DNA of 64,000 bases from Rhodobacterales bacterium HKCCSP123 (GCA_015689745.1 WVSO01000006.1:1-64000); one strand, 5' to 3'; positions 1 to 10,001 are shown, counted from the first letter of the stretch. The notes: generated by a model from the letters alone, not told the origin. Translations and numbers: made by a program.

Positions 1-259
1 GGCCAAGCCCGCGGGCGCGCGTCTCGAACGCCTCGGCCGCCGCGAGGAGGCGGCGGGCATCCGGCAGAAGCTCCTGCCCGGCGGGGGTCAGGCTGACCTG
101 CCGCGTGGTGCGCTGCACCAGTGTCGCGCCAAGGTGATCCTCGAGCGCGCGCAGTCGGCGGCCGAGCGTCGCGGGAAGCATGTCGAGCCGGCGCGCGGCG
201 CGGCCGAAATGCAGCTCGTCGGCGATGGCGAGGAAACAGGCGAGATCGGTGGGGGTCAT
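1..259 (-). CDS. LysR-family transcriptional regulator (3' part outside window)
   Basis: The first 86 codons of a LysR-type regulator are visible, starting MTPTDLACFLAIADELHFG; the rest lies beyond the left edge. The pattern is the standard N-terminal winged helix: AARRL then LGRRLRALEDHLGATLVQRTTRQVSLT, ending in PAGQELLPDARRLL at the start of the linker helix. It diverges from the tartrate-dehydrogenase-type gene at 370. LysR proteins commonly control the divergent gene, so it is the likely regulator of that gene; this is inference. The inducer domain is not in the window, so nothing can be said about the ligand. Confidence 0.9.
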   Translation of the reverse strand, partial: MTPTDLACFLAIADELHFGRAARRLDMLPATLGRRLRALEDHLGATLVQRTTRQVSLTPAGQELLPDARRLLAAAEAFETRARGLG

Positions 260-369
260 GGAGGGCCGCACATCATTGCAGAATAGTATATAATATTATG
301 GAGCTTGAGGAGAGGGGGGATGCGCGGTTACCCCGCCGCCAGACGCAACCCGAGCCGGAGGTTTCCGCC
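260..369. promoter_or_regulatory. Divergent promoter region with AT-rich palindrome
   Basis: This is the only spacer between the divergent LysR and dehydrogenase genes. In otherwise G+C-rich DNA it holds an AT block at 281-299, including the perfect 10-bp palindrome ATAATATTAT at 290-299. That is where a LysR operator and overlapping promoters would be expected. A GGAGG ribosome binding site at 357-361 precedes the ATG at 370. Confidence 0.45.
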
Positions 370-1440
370 ATGCAGAGCTACAAGATCGCCGCCATTCCCG
401 CCGACGGTATCGGTCCCGAGGTGATCGACGCCGGTCTCGCCGTGCTCGAGGCCGTAGCCGCGCGCGAGGGGTTCGCGCTGGAGGTCACGCGGTTCGACTG
501 GGGTTCGGACTACTACAAGCAGCATGGCGAGATGATGCCGGCCGATGGTCCCGAGCATCTGAAGGGTCATGACGCGATCTATTTCGGCGCGGTCGGTGCG
601 CCGGACGTGCCCGATCACATCACGCTCTGGGGCCTGCGCCTGCCGATCTGCCAGGGCTTCGACCAATACGCCAACGTGCGCCCCACGCGCATCCTGCCGG
701 GGATCAAGGCGCCGCTGGCGGGCGTGGGGCCGGGGGATCTCGACTGGGTGATCGTGCGCGAGAATTCCGAGGGCGAGTATTCGGGCCACGGCGGGCGCGC
801 GCATCGGGGACTGCCCGAGGAGGTGGCGACCGAGGTCTCGATCTTCACCCGCGTGGGCGTCACGCGGATCATGCGCTACGCCTTTGCTTTGGCGCAGTCG
901 CGGCCGAGGAAGCTCTTGACGGTGGTCACGAAGTCGAACGCGCAGCGGTTCGGGATGGTGATGTGGGACGAGATCGCGGCCGAGGTCGCCAAGGAGTTCC
1001 CGGATGTCACCTGGGACAAGATGCTGGTCGACGCGATGACGGTGCGGATGGTGAAGAACCCGCAGTCGCTCGACACGATCGTGGCGACGAACCTGCATGC
1101 CGACATCCTGTCGGATCTTGCGGGCGCGCTGGCGGGCTCTCTGGGAGTTGCGCCGACGGCGAACATCGACCCCGAGCGGCGCTTCCCCTCGATGTTCGAG
1201 CCGATCCACGGATCGGCCTTCGACATCGTGGGCAAGGGCATCGCCAACCCGGTGGCAAGCTTCTGGACCGCGGCGCAGATGCTGGAGCATCTCGGCCAGC
1301 CCGCGGCGGCGACCCGGCTGATGGCGGCGGTCGAACAGGTCTGCGCGGCGGGCATCCTGACGCCCGACGTAGGCGGCACTTCCACCACGCAGGAGGTGAC
1401 CGACGCGGTCGTCGAGGCGGTACGCGGGGCGAATGCCTGA
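370..1440 (+). CDS. Tartrate dehydrogenase-type isocitrate/isopropylmalate dehydrogenase family enzyme
   Basis: A 356-residue metal- and NAD-dependent beta-decarboxylating dehydrogenase. The start MQSYKIAAIPADGIGPEVI is set by GGAGG eight bases upstream. Family features are the N-terminal GDGIGPEV-like motif (here ADGIGPEV), the substrate/metal region with RENSEGEYSG, the lysine of VVTKSN, the aspartates of NLHADILSDLAGALAGSLG, and the NAD loop EPIHGSAFDIVGKGIANP. Sequence and length fit the tartrate dehydrogenase/decarboxylase branch, which oxidises tartrate or D-malate in the cytosol, better than leucine biosynthesis. There are no leu genes nearby and a LysR regulator diverges from it. The exact substrate is inferred. 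Confidence 0.85.
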   Translation: MQSYKIAAIPADGIGPEVIDAGLAVLEAVAAREGFALEVTRFDWGSDYYKQHGEMMPADGPEHLKGHDAIYFGAVGAPDVPDHITLWGLRLPICQGFDQYANVRPTRILPGIKAPLAGVGPGDLDWVIVRENSEGEYSGHGGRAHRGLPEEVATEVSIFTRVGVTRIMRYAFALAQSRPRKLLTVVTKSNAQRFGMVMWDEIAAEVAKEFPDVTWDKMLVDAMTVRMVKNPQSLDTIVATNLHADILSDLAGALAGSLGVAPTANIDPERRFPSMFEPIHGSAFDIVGKGIANPVASFWTAAQMLEHLGQPAAATRLMAAVEQVCAAGILTPDVGGTSTTQEVTDAVVEAVRGANA

Positions 1441-1498
1441 GGCCCGGCCCGGCCCGGACTTCACTGTGACCGCCGCGCAACGGTAGGTGATATTCTGT

Positions 1499-1517
1499 CC
1501 CGCGGACATGTCGCGGG
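1499..1517. terminator. Hairpin downstream of the dehydrogenase gene
   Basis: CCCGCG pairs with CGCGGG across a 7-nt loop, 59 bases after the stop codon at 1440. There is no T-run, so it is at best a weak or factor-assisted terminator. Confidence 0.25.
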
Positions 1518-1618
1518 CGCATGACGGTTGTGTTCCTTCCCATCCCGATGCTAGTGATCTGGCGTGAGGATGTTCTCGGCCTCGGGCGCGGCGCGTCGAA
1601 AGAAGGCCGAAAGAGTAG

Positions 1619-2851
1619 TTGGTAAAGAAAGTAGACGGTGTGACGGATTCCTCTCTCAAGGGACCAGACGAGACGACTTCGGTGGCCGAGGCTGCCCCGG
1701 CGGCGGGGCAGACGGCCAAGCGCGGCAAACCCCTGAAGGTTGATTTCTCGATGTCGGGCGGGCTCGTGCCCCGCCTGTCGCGCATGGGCGTATCGCTCGC
1801 CTTCACCTCCTACCAATCCGGTATCCTCTACATGCTGGGGCGCACGCCCGGGCGCGGCGCGCACGTGCACCAGTCGGCGATGCCGAAGCCCATGGGCCTG
1901 GCCCATGACGGGCAGGGCGGGCTGATCCTGGCCGGCGGCTTCCAGATCATGGAGCTGTCGAACGTCCTCGCGTCGCACGAGCGCGTGAACAACCAGTTCG
2001 ATCACTGCTACGTCCCGCGCCGGGTGCACATGACCGGGCATCTGGATGCGCATGACGTGGCGCGCGGACCCGATGGCGCGCCGATCTTCGTCAACACGCG
2101 GTTCAACTGCATCGCAACGGTCGATGCCCAGCACAGCTTCCGCGAGATCTGGCGGCCGCCCTTCGTCGGCGACCTGGTGGACGAGGACCGCTGCCACCTG
2201 AACGGCATGGCCGTCGACGAGCAGGGGGCCCCGGCCTATTCGACGGCAGTGAGCCGGTCGAACACGATCGACGGCTGGCGCGACCGGCGGTCGGATGGCG
2301 GCGTGCTGATCGACGTCAAGAAGAACGCGGTGGTGCTCGAGGGGCTCTCGATGCCGCATTCGCCGCGGCTGCACCGGGGCGAGTTGTGGCTCCTGAACTC
2401 GGGCACCGGCGAGCTTGGGGTGGTGAAGGGCCTCGACGGCAAGGGCAAGAAGAAGGCCAGCTTCGAGCCGCGCGCCTTCTGCCCCGGCTTCCTGCGCGGT
2501 CTGTGCTTCCACGAGGGCTTCGCTTTCGTCGGCCTGTCGAAGCCCCGCTACAAGCGGTTCGAGGGGCTGGCGCTCGACGCGCGGCTGAAGGCCGCCGACA
2601 GCGAGCCGTGGTGCGGCGTGCAGGTCATCGACCTGAGCACAGGGGCCTGCGTGGACTGGTTCCGCATCGATGGCGACGTAGCCGAGCTTTACGACGTCGA
2701 GGTCCTGCGCGGCGTGGTCTGCCCGATGACGGTCAGCCCGATGTCGGGGGATATCGCGCAATTGATCACCTACGAGGGGCGCACGACCCCGCCGCAAGCG
2801 GCGGAGCAGGGCGCGCTCGGGGGAAAGGACATGCCGCTGGTCACCCAGTAG
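1619..2851 (+). CDS. TIGR03032-type conserved protein
   Basis: About 410 residues with no membrane segment or signal peptide. A low-complexity N-terminus of about 40 residues precedes the conserved part, which starts near PLKVDFSMSGGLVPRL. Features I recognise from TIGR03032 proteins are QSGILYMLGR, the PKPMGLAHDGQGGLILAGGFQI stretch, HMTGHLDAHD, FVNTRFNCIATVD, HLNGMAVD, a SMPHSPRLHRGELWLLNSGTGELG block, and FCPGFLRGLCFHEGFAFVGLSKPR. These read like the blades of a beta-propeller. The start used is TTG; an in-frame GTG lies seven codons downstream. It is followed after 62 bp by the autotransporter. The function of the family is unknown to me. Confidence 0.75.
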   Translation: MVKKVDGVTDSSLKGPDETTSVAEAAPAAGQTAKRGKPLKVDFSMSGGLVPRLSRMGVSLAFTSYQSGILYMLGRTPGRGAHVHQSAMPKPMGLAHDGQGGLILAGGFQIMELSNVLASHERVNNQFDHCYVPRRVHMTGHLDAHDVARGPDGAPIFVNTRFNCIATVDAQHSFREIWRPPFVGDLVDEDRCHLNGMAVDEQGAPAYSTAVSRSNTIDGWRDRRSDGGVLIDVKKNAVVLEGLSMPHSPRLHRGELWLLNSGTGELGVVKGLDGKGKKKASFEPRAFCPGFLRGLCFHEGFAFVGLSKPRYKRFEGLALDARLKAADSEPWCGVQVIDLSTGACVDWFRIDGDVAELYDVEVLRGVVCPMTVSPMSGDIAQLITYEGRTTPPQAAEQGALGGKDMPLVTQ

Positions 2852-2913
2852 GCGGGAACAACAGGAATTGGTCGGTGCGGGCAAAAACGCACCATGAGTA
2901 ACGGAGAGACGAC

Positions 2914-5900
2914 ATGGCAACCGGATTGACGCGCAAGAAGACCCTCAGCCAACTGGCGCTGACCACGGCCCTCAGCGGCATGGCGATGTTCAGCTACGGG
3001 CGCGGCGCCTATGCCGGCACCTGCGCGGAGGTCGGCGTGGGCTCCGGCACCTTCCTCTGCCAGGGCGTCGTGCAGCCGGGTGACACCGGCCAGAACCTCT
3101 CCGGCGACCCTCTGGCGGTGACGACGAGCGACACCTTCGCGATCGACGTCTCGGGGTCGGCTTTCTTCCTGAGTGGCGGGAACGGCATCACCTTCGACAC
3201 GCCGAACGACTGGGTGGGCTACATCACCGGCTCCCTCTACGGCATCTACGCCGTCAACGTCGGTGGCGGCAACATCCTGATCACCACGACCGGCGGCGCC
3301 GTGACCGGCACGCAAGACTTCGGTATCCGGCTCTACAACTCCGATAGCCTGACCCCGGAAAGCACGATCACCATCACCACGGGCGACGTGACCGGCGGCA
3401 ACGTCGCCATCGGCGTTGCCAACAACGCACGCGCGGAAGACGACACGAGCATCACCATCGACACCACGGCGGGTGCCGTCACCGCTGGCGGTGCGGGTAT
3501 TTCCGTTCAGCAGAACGGCGAAAGCGAAGTCGAGGGCGACGTCATCACGACCGTCATCACGGGTGACGTGACGACCACGGGCGGCACGGGCATCGACGTC
3601 TACAGCAACGCCGACGTCGCCACCGGCAACGCCGATATCCTGATCGACACGACCGGTGGCACGATCGACAGCGGCGCCAGCGGGATCGTCGCGGGGAACG
3701 GCAATGTCGATGTCGAAACCGGCAATGCGAACATCACGATCCTCTCGGGCAATATCACGGCCAGCGCCACGGGCATCCAGGTCTTCAACGATGCCTATGT
3801 CTACGAGGGTGACACGAATATCGAGATCGACACGACCGGCGGCACGATCAGCAGTGGCGGCACCGGCATCTCGGTGATCAACCGGGGGCAGGTCGGGTAT
3901 TACGACGACGTACAGGAAGAGCACTACGGGAGCGGCAACAGCAACCTGACGATCACGGCGGGCGAGATCGGCGCGGGCGGTGGCGGCATCTACGCCTACA
4001 GCTCCGGCTATGTCCGGGATGGCGACGCGAACATCACGATCCAGGCGAACGGTCCGATCCTGGCCGGGGGGGTGGGCATCGACGTGGTCAGCGAAGCCTA
4101 CGCGCATTACGGCGTGGCCGACATCTCGGTCACCACAACCGGGAATGTCACCGCGCAGGATGGCCACGGCGTCAGCGTGCGGAACTCCGGCTCCGGCGAG
4201 TACGGCTCGAACGTCACGGTCACCACCACCGGTGTTGTCATCTTGGGCTCGAATGACGGCATCCGGGTCGGGAACTACGGCCATGGCGGTGACGGCGCGT
4301 CCGACGTCATCCTTACCACGGGGATCGTGACCGGCGGTGACCAGGGGATCGACCTGGGCAACCGCGGCTACGCCTATAACGGCAGCTCGGTCACGCTCAC
4401 GGCCAATGGCGCCGTCACCGGTCAGGATGGCGAGGGTATCTACATCGACAATGCCGGGCGCTCCTACGGGCTCGAAAGCGCATCGAACGTCACCGTGACG
4501 GCCACGGATGTGACCGGTATCGACGGGGACGGCATCGGCATCTCGAACCGTTCCGAGATCACCGGCTCTTCGAACATCACGGTCACGACCACCGGCACGG
4601 TGACCTCGATCTTCGCCGATGCCGAAGATCGCTATGACGGTATCGACATCGACAACTACGCAACAGCCGGTGGAACGTCGGACATCACCGTCACCACGAA
4701 CATCGTTACCGGCGCGGACGACGGCATTTCGATCTACAACACCGCCTCCGCAGCCTATGGCAGCAACATCCTCGTCACGACGAACGGCGCGGTGAGCGGC
4801 CTTGACGACGACGGGATCGACATCTTTCACATCGCCGACGCCGCGCAGGGCACAGCCAACGTCACGGTCATCGCGAACGGCAGCGTGACCGGCTACGAAA
4901 GCGGCATCGAGATCGACGTGAGGTACGATCAAAAGGTTGGTCAGAACGGCCAGGCCGGGGCCGATATCGTCGTGACCACCAGCGCCACCGTCCAGGGGCA
5001 GCACGAGGACGGGATCCATATCGACGCCAACGGCAGGTCCGAGGGCGGAACCACGAACATCACCGTTACGACGGCCGCCGTGACAGGCGGGGATGACGGT
5101 ATCTACATCCGGAACGGCGGCGAAGGAACCTATGGCAGCAACGTGACCGTCACCACGACCGCGGGGGCCATCTTCGGGGGCGACAGCAGCGGTATCGAGG
5201 TCGACAACTACGGCGAGGCATCCGGAAACGGCGCCACCTCGACGGTGTCGATCACCACCGGCAACGTCACCGGCTATGACAGCGGCATCTCGGTCTATAA
5301 CCTGGGCATTTCCTACGCCGACACGAACGTGATCATCAACACCCTGGCCGGCACGGTCGCGACCACCGGTGAAGACGGGATGGGCATCGAGGTCAGAAAC
5401 AGGGGCACTTCCGCCAGCGGTGGCTCGTATGTCAGCATCACGACGGGGGTCGTCACGGGCACGCACACCGGGATCGCGGTCGCGCAATACGCTTCGGCCC
5501 AGACCTATGCGAATGTCGTCATCGATTCGACCGGCGGCGCGGTCAGCGGCGGGGCTGTCGGCATCAACGCGGACATGTCTGCCAGCGCCACGTCCGGGGA
5601 CGCGAACCTCAGCGTCACCACCGGCAACGTGACCGGCGGGCAGGCCGGCATCGTTGTCAACGCCGCGGAAGGGCACTTCGCGGGCGGATCGGCGAACATC
5701 CTGGTCGATACGCAGGCTGGCGTCGTCCTCGGCACCGAAGGCACCGGCATCGCGGTCCGGAACTACGGCACCGCAGCGGGCGGCACGACGGACATCACGG
5801 TCCTGACCGGGGTCGTCACCGGTGGCGAATACGGCATCGACGTGAGGAACGAGGGGGACGGTCGTACCGGGAGCAATGTCACGATCACCTCGACCGGCGC

Positions 5901-8900
5901 GGTCTTCGCGACAGGTGCGAACGGCATCAACGCCGAGCAGCAGGGCTTCTCGGCGGAGGGATCGGCGAACCTGACGATCACCACGCTCGACGTCACCTCG
6001 GTCGACGGCGCGTACGGCATCAATGCCGTGATCGGCGAGCGTCCCGTACCGAACACCATCCAGTCGGTGCAGAACTACGGGCATATCGGCCCGATCGACT
6101 TTGGCGCGCACGCTGGAAACAGCATCGTCATCGACACGACCGGCGGCACTGTCTCGGCGCCCGCCGGGCACGGCATCGCGGCCAGCAATTTCGGCTACAG
6201 CTATGACGGCGACGTCTCGATCACGATCGACACCGCCAACGTGAGCGGGGGCGCCGACGGTGTGCAGGCGGCCAACTTCGGCCAATCGTTCAACGGCAAT
6301 GCGGATGTGACGGTCAACACGACGCAGGGCGCCGTGTCCGGCGGCCGCATGGGCATCGCCGCCGGCCTTGCCTCGCAGAGCGAGAACGGGACGACGAACC
6401 TGACCATCACGACGGGCGACGTGACCGGGACCGGAATCGCCGGGATCTTCGCCGTAAACGCCGGGGAGGGGAGTTCGGGCAGCAACACGGTCATCAACAC
6501 GACCGGCGGGACGGTCAGCAACTCCAACGGCCGCGGCATCAGCGCAGTGCATGCGGGCGACAGCTCTGACGGCACGTCAAACGTGGAGATCACGACCGCC
6601 GATGTCACGACGGTTAGCGGTACCGCGATCTACGCGCAGATCGGCTCGAGCACCTTGTACATCGATACGGGAGAGACCTATTTCGAACAGTTTGGCTACG
6701 CCGGCAGCAGCCTGACCATCGACACCACGGAGGGCACGGTCAGCAGCCTGAACGGGGCGGGCATCGTCGCGCGGAACGACGGCACCGCCGTCGGCGACAC
6801 CGACATCACGGTGCGGACGGGGGACGTGCTGCTCGGCGGCGAGGGTGAGTCCGAGAACACCTACATCGCGATCTCGGTCATCAACAGCAGCACGTCCGAG
6901 GTCGGCGCGGCCACCCTCGGCGTGACGACCGGTGACAGCTACATCCACAGCGTCGATGGCGATGCGATCTATGCCTTCAACTCTGCGGCGGCCTATGGCA
7001 GCACCGACCTCATCATCGACGCGGTGAACGGCCTGATCGTGAGCGAGACCGGTAACGGCATCTACGCATTCAACGACTCCTCGAGCGCGGAGGGGACAAG
7101 CAACCTCACCATCACCACCACGGGTGGCACGGTCTTCGCCGGCGACGGCTCGGCGATCCTGGCCGAGAACGATACCGAGACGGGCAGCGTGACGATCAAT
7201 GCCGGCACCGCGACCGGGTCGCTGGACGGCATATGGGCCCGCGTCTGGGGCTCGGGCGGTCTTTCGATCACCGCGTCCGGTACCGTGACCGGCGAGGAAA
7301 GCTACGGTATCGTGGGGCGCAACCTCGGCGAGGGGGCGACAGCCATCGTGGTCAACTCCGGCGGCGTGGCGAGCGGCGGCACCGCGGGCATCTACGCGAG
7401 CCACAGCTCGGAGGCCGAGTTCACGATCACCAACTCGGGCACCGTCAGGAACGCGAGCGGCAACACGACCCACCTGGCGATCGATGCCGAAGCCGATGGC
7501 GGCGAAGGCCTGGTGCTGACCAACGCGTTCGGAGCGTCGATCTACGGCACCGTCGATCTGACCGACGAGAACGATACCTTCGACAACTTCGGCCTCTGGG
7601 ACACCTCGGGCGGCCTCAGCGACTTCGGCGGCGGCGACGACCTCCTGAACAACGGGAGCCTGCTGACCCTCGTCGTCGGCAACGGGTCGGCCAACCAGAC
7701 GACCGAGTTCGAGAACCTCGAGACCTTCAACAACTCGGGCCGGATCGACTTCCTGGACGGCCACGCCTCGGACCGGCTGATCACCGACGGCGACTTCAAC
7801 GCCTCCGTCGGCTCGTACATCGAGATGGACTTCTTCGCGGGCGGAGACGGCTCCGACGCAGACGTCTTCGAGATCGGCGGCGACGTGAGCGGCACGCCGA
7901 CCACCATCTTCCTTTCGCGGGCTGACGGCATCGGCGATCTGACCGGCATGGAGCAGAACGACGGTATCGCGCTTGTCGAGGTCGCAGGCGACACGGACGC
8001 GGGCGATTTCGTCCTGCTCAGCCCGGCACAGGTGAACGTCTACCTCTACAACGAGCTGGTTCTCGGCACCGACAACGTCTGGCGCGTCCAGTCGCAGTAC
8101 CTGCCGGTGATCCCGGACTACGAGGTCTATCCGGCGGCCCTTCTGGCGCTGAGCGACGTCGGCACCTATCGCGAGCGTCGCGGCGCCCGAGCCGTGGCGA
8201 TGGGCAATGCGGCCGGCACCTCGGAGGTCTGGATGCAGTTCGAGGGCCGTCAGCTGGAACGCGGCTCCGACGGGTCAACCTCCGAGACCTCGTACGAGCA
8301 GGAGATCACCAGCGTCACGGTCGGCCTCGACGCGCAGCTCGACGGCGGCCTGACGGCGGGCGTCAACCTGAGCTTCTCGGACGCGGCCACCAGCATGTCC
8401 TCGGTGCATGGCGGTGGCCTCATCGACACGACCGGCTGGAGCCTGGGCGGCACGCTGACCTGGCTCGCCGCAAACGGCTTCTACGTCGATGGCCAGGCCC
8501 AGATCAGCTGGTTCGACTCGGACATGCGGGGCGTCACCGGGAATTCCGGCGAGACCTACGTCCTGTCGCTGGAAGTCGGCCAGGAAGTCGCCCTGGAGAA
8601 TGGCTGGTCCATCGTGCCGCAGGGACAGTTCAGCTACACGACCGTCGATTTCGACACCTTCACCGGTTCGGAGTTCGAGGAGACGGTGATGCTCGAGGAG
8701 GGCGAGAGCCTGCTCGCCCGGCTCGGTGTGTCGATCGACCGGGCCTGGACGGGGGCGGGTGGCACCGACAACCGCGTCTACGGCATGCTCAACCTGACGC
8801 GCGAACTGGCGGGCGGAACGAATGTGAATGTCGCATCGCAAGGCTTCGACCCGATCGACTTCACCCGCGCCCCGGACGGGACGCGTGTCGAGCTGGGCAT

Positions 8901-9024
8901 CGGCGGGACCTTCGGGCTTGCCAACGGCACTTACGTCTTCGGTGACCTGTCGGCCTCGCAGGGTGTCGATACCGGCGGCGATGCGGAAATGAGCGGACGC
9001 CTCGGGTTCAACTTCACCTGGTGA
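2914..9024 (+). CDS. Large autotransporter (type V secretion) with a repetitive beta-helix passenger
   Basis: 2036 residues. Residues 1-34 are a signal peptide ending in AYA. Residues about 35-1730 form the passenger, built of dozens of degenerate repeats on the theme 'GI-V-N-G-----SN-TITT-G-VTGG', rich in Gly, Thr, Asn and Asp, as in right-handed beta-helices. Only two cysteines are obvious, close together at the start of the mature protein. From about residue 1770 (nt 8222, SEVWMQFEGRQLERG) a 12-strand beta-barrel translocator is predicted, ending FNFTW with the terminal aromatic residue needed for BAM recognition. GGAGAG at about 2902 precedes the ATG. A cell-surface role in adhesion or aggregation is likely; no protease motif is seen. 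Confidence 0.92.
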   Translation: MATGLTRKKTLSQLALTTALSGMAMFSYGRGAYAGTCAEVGVGSGTFLCQGVVQPGDTGQNLSGDPLAVTTSDTFAIDVSGSAFFLSGGNGITFDTPNDWVGYITGSLYGIYAVNVGGGNILITTTGGAVTGTQDFGIRLYNSDSLTPESTITITTGDVTGGNVAIGVANNARAEDDTSITIDTTAGAVTAGGAGISVQQNGESEVEGDVITTVITGDVTTTGGTGIDVYSNADVATGNADILIDTTGGTIDSGASGIVAGNGNVDVETGNANITILSGNITASATGIQVFNDAYVYEGDTNIEIDTTGGTISSGGTGISVINRGQVGYYDDVQEEHYGSGNSNLTITAGEIGAGGGGIYAYSSGYVRDGDANITIQANGPILAGGVGIDVVSEAYAHYGVADISVTTTGNVTAQDGHGVSVRNSGSGEYGSNVTVTTTGVVILGSNDGIRVGNYGHGGDGASDVILTTGIVTGGDQGIDLGNRGYAYNGSSVTLTANGAVTGQDGEGIYIDNAGRSYGLESASNVTVTATDVTGIDGDGIGISNRSEITGSSNITVTTTGTVTSIFADAEDRYDGIDIDNYATAGGTSDITVTTNIVTGADDGISIYNTASAAYGSNILVTTNGAVSGLDDDGIDIFHIADAAQGTANVTVIANGSVTGYESGIEIDVRYDQKVGQNGQAGADIVVTTSATVQGQHEDGIHIDANGRSEGGTTNITVTTAAVTGGDDGIYIRNGGEGTYGSNVTVTTTAGAIFGGDSSGIEVDNYGEASGNGATSTVSITTGNVTGYDSGISVYNLGISYADTNVIINTLAGTVATTGEDGMGIEVRNRGTSASGGSYVSITTGVVTGTHTGIAVAQYASAQTYANVVIDSTGGAVSGGAVGINADMSASATSGDANLSVTTGNVTGGQAGIVVNAAEGHFAGGSANILVDTQAGVVLGTEGTGIAVRNYGTAAGGTTDITVLTGVVTGGEYGIDVRNEGDGRTGSNVTITSTGAVFATGANGINAEQQGFSAEGSANLTITTLDVTSVDGAYGINAVIGERPVPNTIQSVQNYGHIGPIDFGAHAGNSIVIDTTGGTVSAPAGHGIAASNFGYSYDGDVSITIDTANVSGGADGVQAANFGQSFNGNADVTVNTTQGAVSGGRMGIAAGLASQSENGTTNLTITTGDVTGTGIAGIFAVNAGEGSSGSNTVINTTGGTVSNSNGRGISAVHAGDSSDGTSNVEITTADVTTVSGTAIYAQIGSSTLYIDTGETYFEQFGYAGSSLTIDTTEGTVSSLNGAGIVARNDGTAVGDTDITVRTGDVLLGGEGESENTYIAISVINSSTSEVGAATLGVTTGDSYIHSVDGDAIYAFNSAAAYGSTDLIIDAVNGLIVSETGNGIYAFNDSSSAEGTSNLTITTTGGTVFAGDGSAILAENDTETGSVTINAGTATGSLDGIWARVWGSGGLSITASGTVTGEESYGIVGRNLGEGATAIVVNSGGVASGGTAGIYASHSSEAEFTITNSGTVRNASGNTTHLAIDAEADGGEGLVLTNAFGASIYGTVDLTDENDTFDNFGLWDTSGGLSDFGGGDDLLNNGSLLTLVVGNGSANQTTEFENLETFNNSGRIDFLDGHASDRLITDGDFNASVGSYIEMDFFAGGDGSDADVFEIGGDVSGTPTTIFLSRADGIGDLTGMEQNDGIALVEVAGDTDAGDFVLLSPAQVNVYLYNELVLGTDNVWRVQSQYLPVIPDYEVYPAALLALSDVGTYRERRGARAVAMGNAAGTSEVWMQFEGRQLERGSDGSTSETSYEQEITSVTVGLDAQLDGGLTAGVNLSFSDAATSMSSVHGGGLIDTTGWSLGGTLTWLAANGFYVDGQAQISWFDSDMRGVTGNSGETYVLSLEVGQEVALENGWSIVPQGQFSYTTVDFDTFTGSEFEETVMLEEGESLLARLGVSIDRAWTGAGGTDNRVYGMLNLTRELAGGTNVNVASQGFDPIDFTRAPDGTRVELGIGGTFGLANGTYVFGDLSASQGVDTGGDAEMSGRLGFNFTW

Positions 9025-9115
9025 GCGATCCATGCAAGATGCAGTGCGGCCTCCTTCCGAAAGGTCGGGGGCCGCAACGCACGCCAGCACCACGACGCTG
9101 AAACGGGAGGACAGG

Positions 9116-9649
9116 ATGTTTACGGGTTCCAGATCAGCCGGGGCGCTGCTGCTTGCCGCGTCACTCTTGGTGGGGGCGCCGTCGGCTTCGGCGCAGGAGC
9201 AGTCACCGGATCAGTTCGTCGAGGTCTATGGCGACTGGACCGTGCGGTGCTCGGCGGCAGAAGGGGCCGCCGACGGGGCTGCCCCCGTCTGCGCCATGCA
9301 GCAACAGCTGTCGGTGCGCACGGCCGAGGGCCGCCAGCAGAACATCCTGAACATCTTCCTGTCGCTGGTGGACGACCTGCCCGAGTTCACGGCCATCACG
9401 CCGCTCGGCGTGGACCTCGCCCAGGGCGTGGCGCTTTCGGTCGGAACGCTCGAGCGCTCTCTCTCCTACCGCACCTGTCGGCCCCGCGGCTGCTTCGTCC
9501 GGGCGGACCTGGACGGAGATACGGTCGCGGCGTTCAGGGCCGGCGACGAGGCCCTGTTCATGATCCCCTTCGTGAATGGTCAGACGGTGAATGCCGCGGT
9601 GTCGCTGGCCGGGTTCTCGGCGGCCTGGGCGCGCCTGAGCCAGCTCTGA
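9116..9649 (+). CDS. Invasion-associated locus B (IalB) family protein
   Basis: A 177-residue exported protein. The start MFTGSRSAGALLL is set by GGGAGG at 9105-9110; a longer in-frame reading back to 9032 lacks a ribosome binding site. The signal peptide ends in SASA, followed by QEQSPDQFVEVYGDWTVRC. The YGDWTVRC motif, the C-M-Q-Q pattern, and the later RTCRPRGCFVRADLD and PFVNGQTVNAAVSLAGFSAAW blocks are the IalB signature. Such proteins are periplasmic, disulfide-containing and widespread in Rhodobacterales; their biochemical role is not established. It lies 91 bp after the autotransporter on the same strand and may be co-expressed with it. Confidence 0.88.
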   Translation: MFTGSRSAGALLLAASLLVGAPSASAQEQSPDQFVEVYGDWTVRCSAAEGAADGAAPVCAMQQQLSVRTAEGRQQNILNIFLSLVDDLPEFTAITPLGVDLAQGVALSVGTLERSLSYRTCRPRGCFVRADLDGDTVAAFRAGDEALFMIPFVNGQTVNAAVSLAGFSAAWARLSQL

Positions 9650-10001
9650 TCCGGGGCCCGGCCCCCGCGCGACACTGCCCTGACCGGCCCCGATGCGCGG
9701 CGGGCGTTTCCCGGCGCTGGAACATCCGTGTAACACGGCGACGCCCTCGACCTGCCATGGCCCCCGGCTTTCGCGGACATGTCCGAGTTCGAGCGGACCG
9801 TCACGCTGGGCCGGGCGACGTGGTCCCGGAAATACTCCGACCGTCGAATGCCGTGCCGTCCTGTCGAAATGGATGCGCCGGCGGAGGTATGACATCCCAT
9901 GTCTCGCGCGGCCTTGACGGGATGACGGCATCCCGGGCCGTGTGCCCCACCTTGGGTCACTCCCGGCGGACAAGCCGCCCGGCCCATGATTTGCAGGTCG
10001 A
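9650..10001. other. Intergenic region left of the integrative element
   Basis: No convincing gene. It contains a perfect 12-bp palindrome CGGACATGTCCG near 9775 and CCGTGT-A-ACACGG at 9726-9738. No T-tailed hairpin was found. It ends directly against the left att repeat, so before integration this sequence would have followed tRNA-Cys. Confidence 0.5.

Noticed and set aside
2770-6552. 1260-codon open frame antisense to the autotransporter
   Set aside because: It mirrors the passenger repeats (periodic Asp/Val/Arg-rich nonsense), has no ribosome binding site and no protein-like domains. The plus strand has signal peptide, repeats and barrel.
2914-7800. Repeated units suggesting a CRISPR array or tandem DNA repeat
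   Set aside because: The repetition is at protein level and degenerate; no identical direct repeats with uniform spacers are present.
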